Assembly (NCBI GenBank): GCA_022495995.1
Contig: JAFEMH010002323.1
Coordinates: 62,001-126,000 of the forward strand
DNA from: Adenophora triphylla var. japonica
Lineage: Eukaryota; Streptophyta; Magnoliopsida; Asterales; Campanulaceae
Length of the DNA stretch: 64,000 nt
Direction of reading: 5' to 3'
A model generated the notes under the pieces. That model had not been told where the DNA came from and made no database searches. It saw only the letters and a program-made list of their open reading frames with translations. Both the position numbers and the translations under genes were made by a program. Below, piece by piece: positions 42,798-52,650 of this stretch (position 1 is the first letter of the stretch; the number at the start of each line of letters is the position of its first letter).

Positions 42798-44295
42798 CTA
42801 GTTCCTCGTACTTGGTCCTTCATCCTTCTTCCCCTTCCCTTTTTCGCGGCAAGTATTCTTCACCTTCATAGGGAATATTCCCATAATTCTTCTACCTGGC
42901 TCTGGGACCCTTCCCGACGCCTCCGTCAGACCGGCAGCTGCCAACGCAGCCCTTTCCCTAGCTCTATCTTGAGCTGCCTCTCTCCGAGTCATCATGATCG
43001 TGCTTTGATTGGCCGCCCGACTAGCATTGGCCTCATAAACAGCCATGTCGTCTCAGTATGATTCTGAGGGTTAGCCATCGCTTCGGCTCTCCTCAAAGTC
43101 GAGCCGTCAGGGTAATCAAGACCCAACAACTCCCTTTGTCTCCACAAAATTGCCATCTTTGTCTCCCCCATACACTCTTCATACCAGTTCAAATACTGCG
43201 TTGACAGAATAATGCCCCCTCTCCGGTGAAAGAGAACCCTGGCAGGAAAGGACGTGTATTGACACAACCGCATGAGAAGCAATAGCATCGAAGGATCTTC
43301 CATCGAAAGAGATCCCACCTCGAAGGTAGCAGCATGACCCACACCCGTCAACGGCACCTGCTCCAGCCCGTACTGTCGCAGCACCAAGGATGGAATGTAG
43401 AAAGCAGTCTGGGATAACCCCAGTACTCTGATAACCAGAAGACCCCCCTGAGCGGTCCGACAAGTTTGTAGCTTCCAGTGAGGAACCCACCATCGCAAGT
43501 GATGCGTGCGGAGTCTGGCCATCCAGAGCTTCAATTCAGCCTGATCGCCCCCATCACCAAAGGACGTTGAGAAAAGGACCAAGGGTCACAAGACACTGGC
43601 ACGTTGGGCACCATCTGCAATCGTTCCCTCAACCACAGAGTGAGCATAGTGGGACTCCCTCCCCACATGTATCGGCTGCCAGTCGCCATCCGACCTATGC
43701 CAAGGAACGTCTCGCCCAGGATCAAAGGCACGATGTCTCCCCCGTTCTGGCACTGCCTCACTAGGTCCAGTACACTGTGATGGCACACACCCAGGGACGT
43801 AAACGTGAATAAAGTGGAAATTGCGCACAGAGCAAATGCGTCCCACGCAAAAACGCTCCCCTCAACACCTGTAAATTTATCGAGCAGACCCAAAATCTCA
43901 ACATAATCTGTGTTCAGTATTAGCATCACGTATGCTTCTTCAGCTGAGATACCAAACAAAGACACCAACTTCTCAACAGTGGCCATGCCACCCGTCAAAG
44001 GAAGAAGAAGTTGTTCCGTCTCAGGTCCTCCTAGTATGGCCGGGAAATCTTCAAACGTGGGAGTAATCTCGTTGTACGAAAAGTTGTACACGTGCCTCCT
44101 CACGTCCCAGAAGCGAGCCGCAGCTCTCAAGAGATCCCAATCCGGCATGAGCTCCTTCAAAGCCCAAACTGATTTCATCCCGTAACAACCCTTGAAAAAA
44201 CCCTTGCTTTGCCTCGTGTGGTGCCGTACCCACGACTGGAAATTATCCAAGTATCGTTCTTGCATCTGAGACGATAACCTAGGAAATGGAGCCAT
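42798..44295 (-). pseudogene. Antisense DUF7745-like gene
   Basis: Start ATG at 44295 (MAPFPRLSSQMQERYLDNFQ). The protein has RFWDVRRHVYNFSYNEITPT followed by FEDFPAILGGP, then LVSLFGISAEEAYVML, AWDAFALCAISTLFTF, GDIVPLILGETFLGIGRM and MWGGSPTMLTLWLRERLQM. This order resembles plant DUF7745 proteins, themselves mobile-domain-like and of unknown function. A frameshift near 43560 leads to the continuation LWMARLRTHHLRWWVPHW (to about 43050) and a second frameshift near 43045 to a basic tail with ARERAALAAAG. It is convergent with pol and upstream of the PMD gene on the minus strand. Confidence 0.65.
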
Positions 44296-44756
44296 GGAAG
44301 GAACAAAGAAAACCTTCAAGAATTTAAGAGAGAAATTCAGTGTTTGATCAAAAGCAAACATGATGTTTTCACAATTGCAAAAAACTGGACTACAATTTAA
44401 AACAATCTGGAAATTGAAGCCCAGTCCGGCCAGACTGTCTTTCAAGTTGACTTGGTCAACTTTGCAGCCAGCTACCTCAAATGCAGGAACATTTCCATAC
44501 CACATCCTGTTCAAGCCTTGTTTAAATTACGTGCATCCATAGTTTAAATCAACCACTGCCGACACCACTTCCGCCCCGGGCTCGTGCAACAGTGCAATTA
44601 ATTAAATAACAGTGCATATAGATATAAATTTTGACCAGTTAAAATTTTGTGCATGTTTCATTATTATTTATTTTTGATCAACCTACTTGCTTATTTACCA
44701 AAACTAAAAGAAGGTAATCACTAAATAAATGTGCAAAATACAAGGCTCTGCCTCAA
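44296..44756. other. Upstream region of the DUF7745-like gene
   Basis: AT-rich, no domain recognised. On the minus strand an open reading stretch continues upstream of the ATG to 44514 but is hydrophobic and unconvincing. Probably promoter and leader of the antisense gene. Confidence 0.35.
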
Positions 44757-46060
44757 AGGCCCTTTCAAGTACAAATCAAATTGTTTGGACAATACACACA
44801 TTTTGTCTAAAAATAAATTAAGAAAGAGGACTACTCAGAGTCCTGCTCGTCATCCGAGCACTCAAAATACTGCCCCGCTGTAGCCGGATCTACCGAGGAC
44901 AGGTAATCTCCAAATTCCTCAAGGCGGGAATACGAGAAAGGCCGCCTCTGCACATGTGTCCCCGAGGACTCTCCTTGTTTGTGCCCCGATTACGAAGAGT
45001 GACGAGCTCCGCACCCCGCCGTCTCACCAGAGAACTGGCCAAACCCCTGCGTAAAGCCTGCCCCGCCAGTCGCGGAGGCAGACGAGTCTCTCGCTGCAGA
45101 CGGCCTAGATGGCATTGGCTCATGTACTTTCAAAACATTTAGAAAAATCTGTCAATTCAGAACTTTCAAAATATTTCGAAAAATCCATCGAATTCAGAAC
45201 TTTCAAAACATTTCGAAAAATCCGTCGAAGTCAGAACTTTCAATCATTTCGAATATTTCGAAAAATTACTCCGTCCCAAATTAAACTTACTTTAATTTCG
45301 GAAAACACCTCTAGGCATGAAATTTTGCAACCAAAATTTTTATGTTATCTACCCATGATGTCAATTGAACAAAACTCTAGTCAATTTCGACAAAGGCACA
45401 TCGCAAATTCAAAAGCCCCAATTCGGGCACCAAGAATCCTAACTCATTTCTAATCAAATTCCTAAAATTTAAAGAATGCACATTCTGAAAATCAACGGAA
45501 TTTAGAGGATGTTTACCTGTCTTTCGATCCCTTCCTATGATTTGTAGGTGTCCCGAGCCGGATTAAACTCCGTTGGATCCATGGGAATAGCGGTGGTTCG
45601 AATGGTCCTCACCAACCTCGTTCTCTCGTTGTCGGTCCTCCTATGGCGAGCCCTTGGTTCCAAACCAGCATCCATGATGAATTTTCCCTCGAAGATTCGA
45701 ATAAAACTCGCGAAATGGGGAGGATTTTTTTCTCTCTTTTCTCTCTTCTCTCGCCTGAAAATATGGTGAAAAGGCACTTGTTTACGTCGGCCTATTGCTG
45801 ATTTGAACCTGGTCAAATTCATTCTCAGTCCGGCCGGACTCTTTTGCAGCTGAAAAGATTCCTTGCCACTTTGGCCCCTCAGCTTCTCACAATTTCAATT
45901 TTACCCCTTTTGGCCCCCAAAAGTGTAAAATTTTCCAAAGTTAGACCTTTCTAACACCCCCTCCCTGAGGTTAAATCCCGTTAGTTTTCACTAAAGTTTC
46001 ATCTCCAGACGTTAAATCTCAAACCGTCTTCAGACGTTAAATCACAATTCCGTCTCTAGA
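44757..46060. repeat. Tandem duplication, copy 1 (PMD body deleted)
   Basis: 44757-45124 matches 46060-46430 and about 45125-46060 matches 48240-49294, with the part in between (about 1.8 kb, the PMD core) missing. It begins AGGCCCTTTCAAGTACAAATC and ends CCGTCTCTAGA like copy 2. What remains on the minus strand is the acidic C-terminal exon (YFECSDDEQDSE) and the first exon with an intact ATG at 45675 (MDAGLEPRARHRRTDNERT). Confidence 0.88.
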
Positions 46061-49000
46061 GGCCCTTTCAAGTACAAATCAAATTTTTTGGACAATACAC
46101 ACATTTTGTCTAAAAATAAATCAAGAAAGAGGACTACTCAGAGTCCTGCTCGTCATCCGAGCACTCGAAATACTGCCCCGCTGCAGCCGGATCCACCGAG
46201 GATAGGTAATCTCTAAATTCCTCAAGGCAGGAATACGAGAAAGGCCGCCTCTGCGCATGTGTCCCCGAGGACTCTCCTTGTTCGTGCCCCGAGTACGAAG
46301 AGTGATGAGCTCCGAACCCCGCCATCTCACCAGAGAACTGGCCAAACCCCTGCGTAAAGCCTGCCCCGCCAGTCGCGGAGGCAGATGAGTCTCTCGCTGC
46401 AGACGGCGTAGATGGGCATCGGCTCATGCACAGCCGCACTCCTCCGGGAAATACATCGCAGGAACTCCACGAGTCTCCTGGCTTAGTTGTCTATCCCATC
46501 CATATGCCTCACGGCCTAGTTGTAAGTACGGCCAGACACCTAGAAATCAGGAAATCCGTCAAAAGAAAAACAGACAGCACAGATGCAACATTTGCAGAAT
46601 GCTACTATCAAGTACAGAAAGTCAAATCAAAACACTCATCGAAGCATTGGGGTCCACTCTGTACCGATGCCTCGTCTCCTCCGGAATAGGGATCACCAAT
46701 CGCCTGCGAGAACCATCAGGCCCCTCATGCGCCAGCCAAGCGCGAGGGAACGGGTAGTCCCGGGGATATGCAGAGCCCTCGCCCTCCCTGTGCAGCACCT
46801 GCGGGCTCCTCAGCCTAGTCCTCATGAAGATGTCATAGTCGGCACCCTCTATGATAAACTTGGTATAGAACACGCCCTGTCTGTACCGCTGCAGATCCTC
46901 CATCGATATCAGTAAAGGATACTGCATGTGTGGAGGCGGGTCCATCGGAACCAAAGGAAGGACCCCAGACCATTCTGATAGGTCACCCTCTCTCCCAAAT
47001 ACATCGCGTCACAATGAAGCCCCACCAGCAGCTTTCGTCGACGTGTGACCTCCCTAGCAGCCTGGACCACAAAAACAATAATCCATTTCCACCAATTCAA
47101 CTGGATCCGCCCGGAAAACTCTCGGCTCATGGCCAGAGACACCTCCTCATAAGTCAGCCGAGTACCCTCCCTCGACGTTTCCGGCTTCTTCACCGCCTTC
47201 TGCCAAATCAACATGGCAGGGAATAAGGACGCATACTCCTCCCTGGTCTCCCACCTCTGCGGGTGGAATACCTCCAAGAACCACACCTGTCAAACACATG
47301 GAAAGTTATGTCAGCTACAAAGCAGATACATAAGAGTACAAATGAGACAAGGAAGAGAAAAAGACGGGAACTTACATCCAAGGCAAACACGAAGCAGCAC
47401 ATAGTGTTCTCCTCTCCCAGCGAGAACCTATCCAAATCATAGTAGAGCTCGGCCAGACCAACCTCCCCCCATGAAAACCATCTCACGGCATCCAGATCAA
47501 TCAGCGAGCCAAGCAGAGGGAAGTGACATGATGTGTCAGCAGTAGGAAACAAGGTAGCTGACAAAGCGAACCATAAGAACCCTCGAGCCAGACGCTCTGC
47601 TGTCATCCTCGGAGACCCCTCCAAATACTCCTCAATACCCCTCCTCAGATGAGCCTCCATCGACCCATACCGAATATCCAAGCCCCTCGCATCGGTAATG
47701 TCAAAACCCAGCAGCTCCGACAACTGCCCCGGGGTGTAGCCGTCCACCCACACAAGTGTGTTACCCCAGAATGGCAACCCCGTAATTGCCGCAAAGTCAG
47801 TGGGAGTCACAGTTGCCTCCCCCCACCTGAAGTGAAAAGAGTGGGTCGTGTCCCACCAGTACTCGCTCAGGGCAACATGCAAAACCCTCGCCCTCTGCGT
47901 CGAAGCCACCGCGGCTACCGCGCTAATAAATCCAGCCAAACCGTAGTTAACCACAAACTCCTGTGGACTCCTCTCTCCTTCCCGAGCCTCGTCTGGGAGT
48001 ATCTCCCACAGCGCTCTAACCACCTCAAAGGCTCCCCTTCTCTTCAAGTTACGGACATTAAACGGCCCTCTCCCCTACATGTGAACACAGCAAAAGTACG
48101 TTACTACAGAAACGACATATACCAAAATGCACAAACGCATGTCGAAATGATGAAACACAGATGTAGTTCATTTTTCCTAAAATATTTCCATCCCGGTTGG
48201 AGTATTAACGATCCAAAAATCCCAAAAGAAAGTACAAACGTTTCAGAAAAATCCGTCGAATTCGGAACTTTCAAAACATTTCGAAAAATTCGTCGAATTC
48301 GGAACTTTCAAAACATTTCGAAAAATCCGTCGAATTAGGAACTTTTAAAACATTTCGAAAAATCCGTCGAAGTCAAAACTTTCAATCATTTCGAACATTT
48401 TGAAAAATTACTCCGTCCCAAATTAAACTTACTTTAATTTCGGAAAACACCTCTAGGCATGGAATTTTGCAACCAAAATTTTTATGTTATCTACCCATGA
48501 TGTCAATTGAACTAAACTCTAGTCAATTTCGACAAAGACACATCGCAAAGTCAAAAGCCCCAATTCGGGTACCAAGAACCCTAACTCATTTCTAATCAAA
48601 TTCCTAAAATTTAAAGAATGCACATTCTGAAAATCAACGAAATTTAGAGGATGTTTACCTGTCCTTCGATCCCTTCCTTGGATTTGTGGGTGTCCCGAGC
48701 CGGATAAAACTCCATTGGATCCATGGGAAGAGCGGTGGTTCGAATGGTCCTCACCAACCTCGTTCTCTCGTTGTCGGTCCTCCTATGGCGAGCCCTTGGT
48801 TCCAAACCGGCATCTATGATGATTTTCCCTCGAACATTCGAACAAAACTCGCGAAATGGGGGGGATTTTTTCTCTCTTTTCTCTCTTCTCTCGCCTGAAA
48901 ATATGGTGAAAAGGAACTTGTTTGCGTTGGCCTGTTGCTGATTTGAACATGGTCAAATTCAGTCTCAGTCCGGCCGAACTCTTTTGCAGCTGAAAAGATT

Positions 49001-49294
49001 CCTTGCCACTTTGGCCCCTCAGCTTCTCACAATTTCAATTTTACCCCTTTTGGCCCCCAAAAGTGTAAAATTTCCCCAAGTTAGACCTTTCTAACACCCC
49101 CTCCCCGAGGTTAAATCCTGTTAGTTTTCACTAACGGTTCGTCTCCAGACGTTAAATCTCAAACCGTCTTCGGACGTTAAATCACAATTCCATCTCCAGA
49201 CGTTAAATTTTCAGTTAGTTTTCACTAACGTTTCGTCTCCAGACGTTAAATCTCAAACCGTCTTCGGACGTTAAATCACAATTCCGTCTCTAGA
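46061..49294. repeat. Tandem duplication, copy 2 (full length)
   Basis: Direct repeat of copy 1 that retains the PMD gene. The joint is at 46060/46061 (TCTCTAGA/GGCCCTTTC). Confidence 0.85.
46134..48817 (-). pseudogene. Antisense plant-mobile-domain (PMD) gene of the giant element
   Basis: Exon 1 48817-48659 (donor CAG/GTAAAC), exon 2 48074-47376 (acceptor ATGTAG, donor GTAAGT), exon 3 from 47286 (acceptor TGACAG), all phase 0; last exon about 46439-46134. Exon 2 holds the domain: EYWWDTTHSFHFRWGE, TPTDFAAITGLPFWG, RLARGFLWFALSATLFP, LIDLDAVRWFSWGEVGLAELY. Exon 3 reads VWFLEVFHPQRW, then TRRRKLLVGLHCDAMYLGE; a frameshift near 46980 precedes the continuation to SMEDLQRYRQGVF. The tail is Gly/Ser-rich and ends YFECSDDEQDSE. 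The first-exon start is ATA where copy 1 has ATG, so initiation may be lost (next Met: MDPMEF). Host PMD proteins act in gene silencing and meristem maintenance; a role here is unknown. Confidence 0.75.
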
Positions 49295-49320
49295 CGTCAA
49301 AATTCTCATTGGTTTTCACC
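48818..49320. other. Upstream region of the PMD gene with CGTCT hairpin repeats
   Basis: Putative promoter and leader on the minus strand (pyrimidine-rich stretch at 48872-48890). At 49110-49300 short inverted repeats recur: CGTCTCCAGACG (three times), CGTCTTCGGACG (twice, a TTCG loop) and CGTCTCTAGACG, each followed by TTAAAT or similar. Confidence 0.5.
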
Positions 49321-49715
49321 AACATTCACTTCTCCGGCCGCCAGTCGTAAGCCCGATCATCCCACTTCAGCGGCCATCAAGGTAAGCCCGCACAACAATC
49401 CCTCTTCGGCCATCATCGTAAGCCCGAACACTCCTCCCCAGCAGGATCCTAAGACCATCCGCCTAAGAAGAAACGTCAATCAATCCTCCTAGTTCTGTTA
49501 GAACTCTGGGCACTTTTCCCCAGCAATGTGTCAGTCTCTCCCGAGACCACATCCCGTTCCTAACCCCATCGTTAGAACGTCAATCCTTCCATGTTGTTAT
49601 GACATCCATTTGACGCAACCATTCTCGTCATTTCCACCATATCCCAAGCAGATAAACCCTGGCCGTCATCATAAGTCCAGCACCCAAGGCACGAATGCCT
49701 TCATCACAGGACAAA
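49321..49715. other. 3' untranslated spacer
   Basis: No ORF. Three loosely repeated phrases around GGCC(A/G)(C/T)CA..GTAAGCCCG (49340-49440). Confidence 0.3.
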
Positions 49716-50262
49716 CATGTCCTCATAATCTCGGTCTAAGGTGCCACACGCCCTCCTATGTTTTAGTAATCTCAGTCTGAGGCGACACACGCCCTCGCAT
49801 GTCCTCGTAATCTCGGTCTGAGGCGCCACACGCCCTCGTATATTTTAGTAATCTCGGTCTGAGGTGCCACACGCCCTCGCATGTCCTCGTAATCCCAGTC
49901 TGAGGTGCCACACGCCCTCTTATGTTTCAGTAATCTCGGTCTAAGGTGCCACACGCCCTCGAATGTCCTCGTAATCTCGGTCTGAGGCACCACACGCCCT
50001 CGAAATTTTTAGTAATCTCGGTCTGAAGCACCACACGCCCTCGTATGTTTCAGTAATCTCGGTCGGAGGCGCCACACGCCCTCGCATGTCCTCGTAATAT
50101 CGGTTTGAGGTGCCACACGCCCTTGTATGTTTCAGTAATCTCGGTCTGAGGCACCACACGCCCTCAAATGTCCTCAAAATCTCGGTCTGAGGCGCCACAC
50201 GCCCTCGAAAGTTTCAGTAATCTCGGTCTGAAACACCACACGCCCTCGAAGGTTTTAGAAAT
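49716..50262 (+). repeat. 41-bp tandem repeat, about 13 copies, two alternating types
   Basis: Unit: CCCTCG(C/T)ATG then TCCTCGTAAT or TTTTAGTAAT, CTCGGTCTGAGG, (C/T)GCCACACG. The TCCTC and TTTTAG/TTTCAG types mostly alternate, giving an 82-bp higher-order period. Located just before the primer tract, as in the other Tat-type elements here. Confidence 0.9.
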
Positions 50263-50559
50263 CTTAGGTTCAGACGCCTCACAATAGTTTCCATTCAGGT
50301 TCAGATACCTCGCAATGGTCCCACTCAGGTTCAGACGCCTCACAACAGTCTCGCTTAGGTCAAGGTCCCCACGCGCGGCTCCTTGCACCTACGAACTACG
50401 ATCGGCTTGATTCCCGCTCGGGATACGTAGGAATCCTTTCGCTAAGGGTCCAGCAAGCTGACCTCTCAGGTCTCTTCAAGTAAGGCATCTCCCGATTTGG
50501 ATCTCTATCTTTTTCAACGACCCTACTTCCTTCGAAAGTGACGTCGCTGAGGGGCTAAC
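50263..50559 (+). other. Pre-LTR region with conserved motif and primer tract
   Basis: Four short GTTCAGA(C/T)(A/G)CCTC phrases, then GAACTACGATCGGCTTGATT and TCCCGCTCGGGATACGTAGG (50392-50432), the motif shared with 2887-3460. It ends CGCTGAGGGGCTAAC directly before TGTAAG, the likely polypurine-tract equivalent. Confidence 0.6.
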
Positions 50560-52557
50560 TGTAAGTACCCAAATCTGGATCGTCAAAATCCGTTAATAGT
50601 TAACCGGAATCTATTAACTGGCCCACTCCAGGTTAACCGAAACCCGTTAAGCTACCCATTCTCAAGCCAACAAGACGCCCGGGACTACCCCGTGCATCCC
50701 AATGTTAAAGCGTACTCAACACACGTTATCACACGTAAAAGTACAGCTTCTCCTAAAAAATGCACTTTTCGACACATTCCGGGGGTGTTTCGGACATTTT
50801 CCGGATAGTTATTTAAAAAACGAACAAAACCGGGAATAATGGTACAAAAAACCATGCTCTAGTGAGTCACAGAGGCACGTGGCACGCATGCCATAGCCCT
50901 CTTGTCAACATCAATCAGATTTTAGAGTGAAAAGACCAAAATGCCCCTGAGATGTTGTCACAGTCCGTCCAGACTGTTTTTCAGGCAAAACAGAATTGCC
51001 AGCAAGTCCTCCCAATTTCAAAAATACCACAAAACCCCCTGAAATTCAGCATAAGTCCGTCTAGACTCTTTTGCATTTTCACCCTATAAATATAGAGGGC
51101 TATCAAAACATTTGAGAAGAGGAAAAATTTAACCCATTTTCACCATAACCACGGCCCAAACCAGTTTCACCCTCTCCCGTGCCCCGTTTTGTCTCGATTT
51201 GCGTGAAAACCTTGTATTTCAACCAAACACGAACCAAACAACCTCAAAACACCTTTCCAAACACTAAATTGTATCCCGTATACGTCCACTGAGCCAAAAG
51301 AGTTAACCCCTAGCCATAGGTAACACTCTCTCTCCCTAAACACTCGTTCCGTCTCGGTTTATGCGCCAGTCGCTACAACCATTTCGGACAAAAGTCATTG
51401 AAATGTAGACATCACCGTCAACGGGGTCCGATACGTTTTAGTCCAAGATCCTCTTCTCTTCCCGTAAGAGAAGTAATCTCGGGTTAAAACGGCATTCCGG
51501 CCCCGTTTCTTTACTTTTATGTCATTTAATGGTCCGAATCGTTTGATCCATTGAATGTCATTTACTTTACGCAACTTTATAGTCCGAACCGTTCAGTTCG
51601 TGATAGCCATTTAATAATTTCGGATCGTTTGATCCGTTGAACGTCATTTACTTAACTCAACTTTACAAGTCCGAACCGTTTGGTTCGTTGATCGCACCTT
51701 TAAAATCCGGGTTGTTTGATTCCGTCGATACCACTCTTTAAATACTGTAATTTACAAGTCCGACCCGTTTGGCTCCTGATAGTATTTACTTATCAAAGAC
51801 TGAGTCGCAAAACAATTCGTTGATCGCATATCATTTAATGCTTTTTTCCCGTAAAATCGCTAACAATGTAATTCCCGGTTCAAAACCGGAGTTCGACATT
51901 CGAACTCTCTTACAAAACGCGCAAAGTGACGTTTGGCATCCAAACGATCATCTTTAAAACTCAAAACCTGACATTTGACATTCAAACGCTCCTTTCTTAA
52001 AAGACAACATTTGAAACTTAAGTTAAAAGTTCAAAAATCGTCACTCGCACCTCTTTTCCTAAAAACTCCAAAACCGACGTTTGTCATTCAAATGCTCGCT
52101 TTTTCCAAAAGAATCATAAAAATCAACATTTGACATTCAAACCAAGATTAAGCTTGTCATTCAAGCCCCCATTTTCAAAATGCAAACACACACACACACA
52201 CACATTTTTGAGAAAGGTAGAAAGACTCGTCATACGAGGCATTTCGGGTGATTTCAAAATACTCTTTCCAAAACGTAACGTGCCCTCTAAACCTAACAAT
52301 CTCTGGTTCTAAAAAATCCCTTTGTCATGTTTTTTCTACCAATAAAAACGACACCCCTTTTCAAAGCCTTTTCCAAGTTTTTGCTACCAACAAAAAGACA
52401 CCTTTTTTACTAAGCCATTTTTCAACATTTGGGCTCAAAATACAAAACCGCGTGGCGACTCCTCTCCTTCCCGAAAGCGAGGTCCCAAACATCTTTCCGC
52501 GAAAGACAACCGCTTCGCTCCGCGCGCAGTCCCGCGCCGCGAATCTGGGTAATTTCT
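50560..52557 (+). repeat. 3' LTR of the giant element
   Basis: 1998 bp, TGTAAGTACC to GGGTAATTTCT (5' copy ends TTTCA). Contains a TATA box (51085), both hairpin arrays with some decayed stems (GAGTTCG-ACATT-CGAACTC and GCTTG-TCATT-CAAGC intact), module stem 1 (52226-52238) and the exact PBS-like TGGCGACTCC (52453-52462). Confidence 0.95.
51085..51092 (+). promoter_or_regulatory. LTR TATA box
   Basis: TATAAATA in CCCTATAAATATAG, matching 24947-24954. Confidence 0.65.
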
Positions 52558-52650
52558 CTTCCAAGCCAAGTTTTTATTCATTCCATAAACCAAATAAATT
52601 ACCCAAAAATATCAAGAACCAATTATATCATCATAATATCATCTTTAAAC
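52558..52650 (-). repeat. Tekay/Del-type LTR, part 2
   Basis: AATTATATCATCATAATATC and CATCTTTAAACATA match the reverse complement of 62700-62760 in the Tekay 3' LTR, continuing the LTR interrupted at 24430. Similarity fades after about 52645. Confidence 0.7.

Larger units (their letters stand above)
24431..52557 (+). mobile_element. Giant Tat/Ogre-type Ty3-gypsy element, 28 kb, with antisense genes
   Basis: LTRs 24431-26422 and 50560-52557, of almost equal length, bound it. Flanking bases CTTCT (24426-24430) and CTTCC (52558-52562) are a 4/5 target duplication, and both flanks belong to one Tekay LTR. Inside: a tRNA-Arg-type PBS, gag, two protease domains, RT, RNase H plus the second (archaeal-type) RNase H that marks Tat elements, integrase, then antisense DUF7745-like and PMD genes, tandem repeats and the primer tract. 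Removing the CACTA insertion (36803-41048) leaves about 23.9 kb. The first 140 bases of the two LTRs differ at about 14 positions by eye, so it is not a recent insertion. All ORFs are broken. Confidence 0.92.

Noticed and set aside
44296..44514. Upstream extension of the DUF7745-like ORF
   Set aside because: Conserved-looking protein starts at MAPFPRL (44295); the extension is hydrophobic and without family support.
49716..50262. Regular 41-bp repeats as a CRISPR-like array
   Set aside because: Units are contiguous variants with no unique spacers, and the DNA is plant retroelement 3' sequence.
49772..50388. Minus-strand ORFs with repeated RACGTSD phrases
   Set aside because: Translation of the 41-bp repeat, whose period is not a multiple of three; changes frame every unit.
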